The notes under the pieces: model-generated
What the model was told of the DNA's origin: nothing
What the model saw: only the letters and a program-made list of their open reading frames with translations
Databases searched by the model: none
Shown here: positions 1 through 10,800 of the stretch, one piece after another
Layout of the letters: each line of letters opens with the position of its first letter
How positions within the stretch are numbered: the first letter of the stretch is position 1
Made by a program: the position numbers and the translations under genes
NCBI RefSeq assembly: GCF_037893015.1
Contig: NC_133661.1
Coordinates: 182,506,508-182,570,507 of the forward strand
Source: Macrotis lagotis
Taxonomy: Eukaryota; Chordata; Mammalia; Peramelemorphia; Peramelidae
Direction: 5' to 3'
Length of the DNA stretch: 64,000 nucleotides

Positions 1-3000
1 TTTTCTGTTTTTATTCCCACCTTCCCTTATGCCATCCCAACTGTCCAAAAATCACCAAATTCCACCAGTTATGTTTCCATAATGTCTCTGTTGACCCTTG
101 TTTCATTAAATCCTGATCCTTCACTTGTACCCAAATCCAGTGTGGCTACTCCCAACTGAATTACTTACAGTCATTGCCTAGCTATTTTTCTAGTCACTTT
201 CTCTGTTTGAATTCATTCTATGAATTACTACAAGATTAATATTTCTAAAATCTTTTTCATTATATCTCCTAATTCAGAAATCCACTGATGCAACCTATTA
301 ACTTAGATCAAATCCAAGTTTAAGTATTCCAGCTACTTATCCCATCTTCCTTATCTACCCATTTCACCCTTGGCAAAGCCAAGTTGGTCCATCTATCCAT
401 CTATCTATCTACATGTACTTACATATTGCCTAACTAAAATTTTCACAATTATAAAAAATACCTGGAGTGCAGAAATGTTGTTTTCTATTTTCTTTTTTTA
501 AATTCATTTATTTATTTTTATCCATATATACATGCATATTTTTAAGTTACAAAATTTCCCTCCACCCTCCCTTCCCACCCCCTTCCCCTCATCTCAGCAG
601 GGAACAGTCAGGTCTATTTTCTTAATATTCACTAGGTACTCCAAAAATACTTGCTGAAAGACCCAGTCATTGTGTTCACTTCCTTTTCTTCCTCAGTAGA
701 TTCACTGTTAAATGGATTACTCCACCAGCACAGATTACAATTCCAAACCCTGTATGCCATACTTTATCATCCACACTTTGACAATTTGGGGGTTAATGTG
801 CTGCCACAATATATGGTATCTTGAGTTACTAGAGGTCAACCTTTTGTGTCTCTCTAACCTGAGCTAGGTTGCTCCTTGAAGATCAGGCACATACTGAACT
901 TGTTCTCAAATTCTGTTCAGGACAGTAGGACCAATCAGAATTTATGTTCCTGGAATAGGCTCTGGGAACAGAGAACCCAGGATCATCTTCCATGAAGCAT
1001 CTACATTTAAACATCAGAAGTGATGCCTCAGCCAGTACATAGCCATAAAAAAAAGGGCCAAAAATTTATCAATTCAAATGTTATTTAATTAGCCCATCTT
1101 CTAATGGGGATACCCAGAGAATGTAGTATACACTTATGTGTGTATTTGGATACAGGTTTGCATGCACATGGGTATATGTGTGTATATACATACATATGGG
1201 TATATCTATGTATCTATATTTTTATATTGCCTAACTACCTCCAGTAGGGGTAGGGAGTCAGTTAAAATGGTCATGAGGAATTCAAAGGGCAAGGATCAAT
1301 CAGCTCAAGTTGCAGGAGTGCAATATATAAGAATCCAGAATGGAGATGTGAATACTGAAGGGCAGATCGCTGCTAGCTGAGGGAAGAGTGGGAGGAAGGG
1401 ACATCACTGGAAAAACTAGCCAAGTGAGGAGCAGAATCACCAGATGTTACAACTGTCAGGTTGGGACCACAAAGGGCTTGGCAGCCTATGGAGCCAGCTG
1501 GAAACTGGGAGCCACGTGGTGGCCTAAGCTGATTGAATTTTAATTCCTGGTTCCACCAAGGCTGTACTCAGCCAGCACAGCATTTTGGAGCCACCCTTGC
1601 TCCAAATGCAGGCTCCAACTTTTCTCATAGCATTTGTGTTCAAAGGGCTTTCCCCTTCATGGCAGGCTTTATAAAAATCCTGAGAGAAGAGTGAAGGAAG
1701 GCTATTTAGAAAGGAAAAGATAACAGAGATTGACAAAAACAATCATCTAATGCTCTGTTTTAACCTTTGGTTTTAATTTTGCTTTAACTTTTCATTTTAA
1801 GTTTAGTTGTACCTTTCAGTGACTTTAATGACAAAAGAAACAGTAAGTGGATTTGGGTTAAGCTCTTTCAAATGTGCAGAGGCTGTTTCTTTGATATGGA
1901 GGTAGAAAAGAGCAAATTAAAAGCTATTCTTTAATAACCAAATGTAATTAAAAGGAGTCATCAAATTAAGTTTCAGTACCTCAGAGGCACAGACATGTTA
2001 GCTGTTTCTAGGATGGGTTTGTGGATTCTAGAAAAATTAGATCTACAAAATGTTAGCCAAATTGTCTCCTGTCCTTTTAATTGTGATTTTATGATAAAAT
2101 TAACTGAGTAAGATAAAAATATATCTCTTGAGGAAACTCTAAACCTACTTAAATTTTTGTCACGTACTGAGTTCAGGCAGGATTTTTCTTAATTACAATA
2201 TAGTATCATATAGAAAACAATAAATTTATGATGTTCCTTGAAGTTTTCCCATAACTAGGGGAGTTAGGATTTTGTTTTTTTGGTATAGGTTTAACAACTT
2301 AACTACCATGGTTAAGAGACTATAATATGGTTTTTCAATAATATACTAGTCCTTTTATCAGAAGGGTCAAGGATCATGTGAAAATGATACTGGGGTAAAA
2401 ATGTAGCTAACTAAAGATTCAGGCAGAGCATGAAAAAAAAATCATGTAAAAGACTGACCCTGACCCAGAAGAAATTTTAACTTAAGCCACCATGAGAGGA
2501 TGAGAAGTAAGGAAGATTATAGAAGCAAGAGAGGTTACATGAGGATGATACATGAGTATATCATCCCAGAGGATGATAAGCAATGAGGGGAAGGGTCTAG
2601 GGGTGTGAGGTGTTATTTGGAGGAGGATGTCTCCCAAAGTAGGCTGTCTTCCCAAAGGAAGGGGAGCCTTCAAGATATAAGCAGTAAGGAAGGGTATAGG
2701 GACAAGAGAGTTTAAGAGATGAAACTCCCCAAGAATGGGCTGGCCTCTCAAAGAAAGATGCCCAGGAAGCTCCTAGAACTGAGATGATGTTGATTTGCAG
2801 TAGGTCAAAGACCCTTTCTGGCTAAGCAGGGACCATTGTTTTGTTTCATAGGATTCCAGGGAGGAGCAAGGTCCTTTACTAAAAATTTATAGACTTCATT
2901 TCAGTAAGGTGAACAATGGGTTTGAGGGTAGGGGAAGAAATATGGTCAGTTCAGAGGGTACAGATTAATAATTATAAAACAGATTTCTCTGATCAATATT

Positions 3001-3801
3001 TCCTCTTCAATGGAAAGTGCTAACGATTGGCAGAATCAAGAGGTAGCATTAATACAAAACCTAGGGATTCTAAGAGATGGAGATAAGGATACAGTGGCAC
3101 ACAGTTGATGCAATTTTCAAACCTCTATTAGGATGCATAAAGGCTGCTTTGATTCTCCAGCTTCTTGTCTCATCCAAGAGTTTGGAGGGAGGAGTAGAAC
3201 TAAGTTAAATAAGCCAAGTGGTCAGTGTTCCCAAGTTAAAGTTTCCTGACCCATCTCATTTCACTCCTTTACTATCTTCCCATCCCCATTGTCCCAAAAT
3301 AATTTTGAAAGGGTGATTTGCTGCTTAAGACATGAGAAACACTTATGCTTATGGAATTGCTAAAGTCTGAATATACTTTTAATGGCTACATGTACTTTTA
3401 ATTTATGAAAGGGGTAGTGTTTCTGGCTCTCCCTGTTAATAGGAAGCAGTAGCAATAGTAACAATAATAATAATATTAAGAAAAATAATTAACATTTATC
3501 AATCACTTTAAGGTTTAGGGTTGGAAGGAATATGTTCTGGATCAAGAGAAACAAAATTAGAGTTCAATTGGTCAAGAAATGCCCTTCAAAAGACATTTAT
3601 TTCTCTTTGTCCAGTTTATCTGAATTTGGAGTAAATATGTCTTATAGATAGCACTATGAGGACAAAATAACCTTTGTGAGGTGTTTTGAACTCTTTAAAG
3701 AATGATAACATAGCTAAAGGTGGTATTACTGCAGTTATTACAGTGATGAGAGTAAAGAGACAGTCCTACATTTTTCTTCCTTAATCTTACAATTTTTTCA
3801 G
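1..3801. other. No gene seen; probable first-intron or upstream region of C14orf93
   Basis: This AT-rich stretch has only short open frames without homology. It holds an L1 scrap (496-620), an AT/GT-rich low-complexity patch (1130-1230) and a possible MIR remnant at 3465-3530. At 2500-2560 and 2680-2740 there are two diverged direct repeats sharing AGTAAGGAAG and ACAAGAGAG-like words. I see no CpG island or exon. Confidence 0.5.
496..620 (-). repeat. L1 3'-end fragment
   Basis: T-rich start followed by a T/C-rich low-complexity stretch (CCCTCCACCCTCCCTTCC type) resembles the antisense of a marsupial L1 3'UTR, similar to the start of the element at 29248. Short and old. Confidence 0.35.
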
Positions 3802-4269
3802 ATGATTGTGGATCTTCTTTTCTATTCCATAGACAGGTTTTTTGGCAGGGTTCCATGACCGGATCCAGCAAGAATCCTTCTCATCCCCTGAAAAGTGAAT
3901 TCATCAGAAAAGTTCCTGCCAGCTTTATCCTCATATGTAATCAGTGTTTGTGATACACTGTGGAGTGTTCTGACTCTAAAGTGGCCCAAGTACAGGCAGC
4001 CCAGGGATTGCAAATAGAAGATGAAGATGTCCTTCACCCCCCTGGCCAAGCCTAAGCAACAGAGGCACTAAGGAAAACAATCTCCCACCATGGATCTACT
4101 TGCCAGCTCCTCGCAGAATCTACTTCTGGTTGTCCTTAAATGAGGAGAAACACTTCCAAAGAGCCCAATGCTTGTTCTCAGTCCTGTGAAGCCAGGTTTA
4201 ACCCTGGACAAATTTTGGAAAGCTCTACTGGTGTAGACACAAAGGACTGTAACATTGCCTCAGTCAGAA
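3802..4269 (+). other. C14orf93: Probable 5'UTR part of the C14orf93 start exon
   Basis: A pyrimidine-rich stretch ending TTTTTTCAG at 3793-3801 is a good splice acceptor 468 bases before the ATG, with no other convincing boundary between. If it is used, this segment is untranslated leader and contains several upstream ATGs, the first right at the exon start. No CpG island lies in the first 14 kb, so the promoter and first non-coding exon are probably outside the window. This is inferred from the splice-site sequence only. Confidence 0.4.
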
Positions 4270-4869
4270 ATGTCCTTCAGCGCCACCATCTTGTTTTCCC
4301 CACCTAACGGCAATGAAGGCAAGTGTTGCTGCTGTGCCTGTAAAAGCGAACCAAGTGGTGGTGGCACAGGGCCTCCAGGGGGTGACCCTCAACCTTGTAC
4401 CCCAATCACTGTGACAGGACATGGTTTAGCCGTGCAGAACTCAGAGCAGCTCCTGCACATCATATATCAACGGGTGGACAAGGCAGTGGGATTGGCTGAA
4501 GCTGCCTTGGCTCTGGCAAAAGCCAACAATGAATTGTTAAAGCGTCTCCAGGAGGAAGTGGGTGAGCTGAGGCAGGAAAAAAGCCCTTCCACTGAAGAAG
4601 GTGGGGAAGATGGGGCACACTGTACTCCACCCGAGGAACCAGGATCTCTCAAGGGGAGTCCTGGTGAAGCCTGCAAGGCATTGTCTGCAGCAGAAGAGGA
4701 ATGTGACAGTGTGGGCAGTGGTGTACAGGTGGTGATTGAGGAGCTAAGGCAACTGGGAGCAGCCTCTGCTATTGGAACCGGACCCTTGAGCTTTCCATCA
4801 ACTCAGAGGGATATTCGGCTACCTGGGTGTGCTTTGGCTTCCAGCGAAGTAGCCCCACTGCTCAATCCT
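4270..4869 (+). CDS. C14orf93: C14orf93 coding exon 1 (residues 1-200)
   Basis: This exon encodes the N-terminal Cys cluster and the helical segment. It ends in phase 0 after the codons for LLNP, with donor GTATGT at 4870. The reading frame runs past the donor to a stop at 4902, which gives a misleading open frame. The junction to exon 2 (CTG GAT GAC, Leu-Asp-Asp) is supported by the human protein order LLNPLVDDYVASEG. Confidence 0.93.
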
Positions 4870-7800
4870 GTATGTATGGCAACAAGGAAAGGAGTAATAT
4901 AATTTCCCTGCACACTTTCCATGCCCAATTTTCTCTTTCCTTTTCTCTCTTTTTTCTAACCCCAAACTTTTCTTTTGGTTATGACTATAATAGAACTGAG
5001 TGCAGGGTCAAGTTTCTCCTACTCCCAGAGAAAGTCATCCCTAGAACTTTTTTTCTGAATTGTGATCTCTTTGGCAAGAGCCACTTATGGAGTGTGCATG
5101 GTGATGGGGGTGTCCTTCCCTCCCTCTCAATAATTCCACATGGCACATTCTCCTCAACAGCTGTCTCTGCTGCTCCATAGGCTCTGCCTTTCCTGGCGAG
5201 AGTGCCTGCCGTGCACAGACGGCTCATTCATATTTTATCACGGGCCCTCTGCTTGCCAAGAGGAGTTCAGTAGAGGGGGTGGGGGGATGTAAAGAAGAGG
5301 AGAGGGTGACAGAGGTGGGGAGGGAGGAGAAATACTTGTTTGATAGGGGGAAGATAAAATGAGGAAGAAGAAAAGTTGATGGGAGTGAAATAAATGAGGA
5401 AAGAAGAAAAATGGGGAAGAAAATCTATGGGAAGGGAAGAAGAGAGGGATTAAGGAAAGACAGGTAAGAGTAGTAGAGCTGGAAAAGAAGAAATATTAAG
5501 AGATGAGAATTAAGTGGGAATCATTCATATGTGTGGGGACAGAGAAGGAAAGAATAGGTTTAATGATCTAAAGAAAGAAACAAGAAAGAGATGGGGGGGT
5601 AGAATGTGTTCAGATTTCTTTCTTCCTTCTCCACTACTCATGGTTGTATGTTTGTAAATCTGCCCTGTGTAGAGGGGGAAAAACCAAAACAAAACCCTGC
5701 AAAGATATGCCACTTTATTGTATTGAGAGATAGGAGATAGATAAAACTGCCCTCCTCTCTGTCCTATTTCCACCCCACCCTCAGCTTATACATTTTCAAT
5801 AATGAGCCAGGGTGAAGGAACAAAATATACAGGCTAGAAGGGAAGAATGAAACTCCCAGACCATCTGCTGGTTCTGAAAAATGAATATCTAAACTCCCTT
5901 TGTCCCCCCTCCCATATGACACTGCCACTGGCCAGTTCCCTGGTCACAGCTTTGTCCTAAGTATGGGATTGTGGGTAATGGTCAGTTACCCGAGCCTGGT
6001 CATGACCATGAATGAAGTGGAAGGTAGTGAGGGACTGAGCTGGGAGGAGCAGGGAGGTGGGGAGGTGGGGAGGTGGGGAGATGGGAGGGGGCCAGACCAG
6101 GCAGTGCCCCAAGCTGTGTGTTTTCTTTCAGGCAGGGAAGGCTTCCAAGCCGACAGGATGGAATTAGATTTCACAGCGCAGAAAGCAGCTCACAGGTCTA
6201 TAAATCTCAGCCTCCTCCCCCGCTTCTTTCTGTGCTTTTTTTCCCCTCACTTTCACTGTTTTGTTTTCTTGGCTGCAGAAAATCCCCCTCCTTTCTCCTT
6301 CCCTCTGCCTCCCTCCCTGCTCTGTATGTCCTTGGGTGAGGGCACAGGCAAGTCAAGTGGATGTCAGGTCAATGATATTCAGATGCTACCAGGTCAGGAT
6401 CCAGGTGAGAACACTGTACTGGCCTAATAGAGGGAATGGAGGGCAAGAGAATAGAACATTCATATAGCTTCAGCAACTCTTCAGTGTGTATCTCCCCTAG
6501 AGATTTCTGTCTTTAGCCCTTCCTTTTTCAGTCTCGTCTATCTTATTTCTCCCACTGTCTGTTTCTGTCTTCTCTCCTTCCCTCTCCTGCTTAGTCTCCT
6601 TCTCCTATCACCCCACCTTCTCTTAGATAACATTAATCTAAGTGCATTCTTATGTCCAAGAACAACCATCCACATATGAGTAAGCACAAGTAAATATACT
6701 CAAAAATAAGCCCCATCCATATACTCAGCCATATGACAACCATATAACAGGAGAGACCTTAAACACACCAAAGGCACTGACCAACCTGCTTCTACTGAAG
6801 TCAGAGAAGTAGCTTCTTGGTCATGCGAGACCCCTGTGAGGTTCCTCTGTGCCAAGGCCTCTCCTCCATTACAATTCTGTGTCCATTTCCTTAATAGGGA
6901 ACAACAGGTGATAAACCCAGTTCCCTGCCTATCCCTTGCTATCCCCTTCTCCTCCACCACCCCATTCCTCTGGACCTTGACTGCCTAACAAGCTGTATTT
7001 TTCTGTTCTTAGCTGGATGACTATGTGGCCTCTGATGGGGCAGTACAGCGGGTGCTAGTTCCTGCTTATGCCAAGCAACTCTCTCCAGCAACACAACTGG
7101 CCATCCAGAGGGCATCCTCAGAGACCAGCCTGGAGAATGGGGCCAAGTTGCCACCTCCGCGCCCAGAGGATGTGCTCAGTGCTGCGGCTGCGTTGGATAC
7201 GGCCTTGGAGGATTCAGTCCCGGGTGGAGCTGGGGAGCTGAGATTATCCTTGGGGTTTGCAGCTTCTCCTGGCAGGGCCAGAGGGGGTGGGCAGAAGAAT
7301 TCCAGGCGCAAGCGAGATCTGGTGCTTTCTGTGAGTGTGCTGAACTTTGACAGTTCTCCTCAAACCTGAAAGGGCAAGCTGCAGGCAGATTGATCTGAAA
7401 GAGCAGCAAAGTCCACAACTTTTTTCAGTGATCTTAAAATAATCTTGACAGTCAGGAAAATCTTCCTTATAGGATTATAGCAAGTTGGTATTCCCCAGGA
7501 ATTCACTGGAATCAGTCTGCAAATGTAACCAGCAGCTTTGGGTAGGTGCCAGGGCCTCTCAGGTTATAGGTATTGAACAGGAAGGACCCACATAGGCTTT
7601 TCCTTTAGACCTGAAGAAATTCCATAGATGGGGGCATCTCCCAATACAAACAGACCAATTTCTAGAGCCTCATCTTCAAACAGAGATGCTTGGCAGCTTT
7701 AAGAGACTTTTAAGGAATTTGGTTTAAAGCAGGTCTTCCAGAGATGCCTTCTGAAAATGGTCTCAAACCCCAAAGGGAAGGTCCTGGGATTATCCTGTCC

Positions 7801-10800
7801 AGGTGGATGTCCTCCAGACCAGCAGCTGGCTGTAGGCTAGAGGAGACCTCTTAGGAGAGCTGGATACAACTGAAGTCAGTTTCTGGTTCAACTGATACCT
7901 TTCTCTTGACCTGGGAAGAGAGGCTGGGAAGAGGGGGAAAATCCTATATCAGGTAGTGGGATAGCATTCACATTGGACTGTAGTAGAATCTAAATTCATT
8001 TAGTCATTACAGTTCCTTCATTAACATAGAAACCCCGAGTGTATTTCTCTTCCTTATGTCTTCTTAAATTCTTCTTATTACAGTATAAATCCATTTCCCA
8101 TTACAAAATCTCACCAAAGATCCTACATTGTATTTTAGCCTTTCCACCCATTCCTCTAAACACCCCCAACTTAATTTTAGTATCATTTGCCTTTTCTCAG
8201 AAAACCTATTTTTCAACTTCTTAATTATCTCTGTGACTTTTCTTTTTACCACTCCTCTCAGGGTGGGGTATCAAATGAAGTCATCTAGGTCTGCTGTTCC
8301 TTTGGAACTCCAACTCTGCATTTGATAGGGACAAAAATCAGTGAGTTTTCAGGGTCTTTCCTTCATACCTTTAGCAGTACCCCAAAAGATCTTTCCTGCC
8401 AAGGACAGATATATTTAGTCTCTTCCACATGGGTTTCTGGCCCAATACAATTATTATTTCTGACTATTAGAAATGGAGCAAGGGACTCAGAAATGCATTC
8501 ATGTGTGGTGGAAAGAAAACAGTATTATATAAGCAGAAGAGTAATGTGATGTAGCATAGTGGCTCATGGACCTCATTAGCAATCTGGTGATGTTTATATC
8601 CCCCCCTCCCCAGAATATTTTTAAAAATATAAATGAAGATATGGAAGATTAAAAAAAGAAACCAATTATATTGAAATAGTTGTTAAAAATATTTTTAAAA
8701 AGAAAAAGGAAGGACGGCTAGGTGGTACAGTGGATAAAGCACCGACCCTAGAGTCAGCAGTACCTGGGTTCAAATCCGGTCTCAAACACTTAATAATTAC
8801 CTAGCTGTGTGGCCTTGGGAAAGCCACTTAACCCCATTTACCTTGCAAAAACTTAACCCCCCCCAAAAAAAGAACCCCTTAGTCAGTAAAGTGAACTTGG
8901 AGTCAGAAGCTGAATGGAACTGTAGATTTGGGGTCTGGAGTCAGAAAGACCTGAATTCATATATAGCCCCAGCTACTTACTAGCTGTGTGACTTTGGACA
9001 AGTAATTTACCTTTTGTTTGACTCAGTTTCCTCAACTGCAAAATGGTGCTTAATAACAGCATCTACCTCAAAAGCTTATTGTGAGAATCAAATGAAATAA
9101 TATTTATTAAGCAATTATCACAGTCACATGGTAAGCCTTTAGTAAATGCTAGCTATTATTATTATTGTTATTATTACCAACTTGAAAAGTAGTGACAGTC
9201 CTTACTAGAAGCCTTTGAGCAGAAGCCAGATGTTGATAATGTTATAACAGGGATTCCTGAATTGGACTGACAAATTTGAACTTGGCAACCCCAAAGGTTC
9301 CTTCCAACTAAAGGTTCTAGGTCTCAGGCTAGTGGTAATAACACCTAAGATGAATTGGAAGCTCTAGCTGGTCCCTTATCTCCTTCCCTATCTTTTCTCC
9401 AATCAGGGGAAAAAAGATCTCCATTGGAAATTCTGGACCTGCCAAGAAAGGACACCTATGTAATAAATTTTACCAAGTGGCAGAAAAGGTTCATTCAGAA
9501 GATCCCAGAGGGAGGCCAATCTAAAAAATGTTCCTCCCTAAGTGAATAGTAACTGATTCTATTAACAATATGAGCTAATAAAAACCAACATTTATGATTT
9601 GTAAAGCATTTTACATATTCATCACGCATGCTAGGATTCTATTTTTTATATTTTTTTCTAGAAATTGGTCCACAATGTACATAACCACATCACAAATGAC
9701 AAGAGGTTCAATGGGTCAGAAAGGTGAGCTCCTTCAAAATGGTTGGTACCAGGAAGAAATAACTCTTCTAAAGGAAGGCTGATGGGGGTTGGGGGAATAG
9801 GGAAGGAGGTGGAAGGACGTTTGATAGATGGAAGTAAAGTATCCACCACTCCCTAACACAGGGGGATATACTAGGTGACCCTCATAGAGGGTCCTTGGTA
9901 GAAATGTAAATGGGACTTTGTTGAGGTGGAATCCATGAATTCCCTGGAAGTCTGAAGGAAATTACTTGGGGTCTACTGAGGACTGGGTGGTTTGCTCTGT
10001 CCAGAACACAGTGAAAACTACTTAACTTTTTTTTTTGACAGTATCAAGTCCTCTTGGAACATTTCAGTGGTGAAATTTCTCCTGGAGAAACTCAAGCAGG
10101 AGTTGGTGACCAGTCCCCACAATTACACTGATAAGGAATTGAAAGGTAAAGGAAGCCTGGGTAAACTTCCATCTCAGATACCTCTGTTTGCTACTCCTGG
10201 TGTCAGCAGAGGAGGAGCATGGCTGAGGAATGAGCTGGTGGCTTTGGTATTAGAATGAGGGCAGGAATGAGATTTACTTTTACCCTCTGGATCCTGAATC
10301 CACACAAGTAGCTCCCAAATGCTTATCATTCCTTTCCTTAAAGTTGAAGGTAAAGTTAGGAGATAAGAGCTAGAAGATCACCAAGCATTGGGATTTTGTA
10401 TTTGTCCCTACCAAATGCAGAGTTGGAGTTTCAAAGGAACAGCAGACCTAGGTGACTTCATCTGATATACCATAAATCTAAGAGTGGTAATAGTAGAAAA
10501 GAAATAAGCAGAATGTCCTCTGGTAGAAGTCTGATCCCTTGTCACAGGATCAGAGGATCAAAGATTTAAAAGTGGGAGGGACTGGAGAGGTTGTCCGGTC
10601 CAAGCCTGTCATTATAAGAACCTAGATTGTAAATCCAGGCTTTTATCTTGTTGCTTCCTTTTCTGCTTCATCCATAGCTATTATTCCAGGCTAATAAATT
10701 AGAAAATTCTGCCACAGGGTGATTTGTAAATCTTAATTCTTTGGGCTTTCACTAGGAGCATATAGTAGGTAGCTAGTCTAAGGGTATTGGTATATGGCTG

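Noticed and set aside
2482-2760. Diverged direct repeats around AGTAAGGAAG
   Set aside because: Similarity too weak and short to call a repeat family.
5900-6467. Overlapping open frames in the first large C14orf93 intron
   Set aside because: They have no homology and no consistent splice sites, and the human protein goes straight from LLNP to the next exon.
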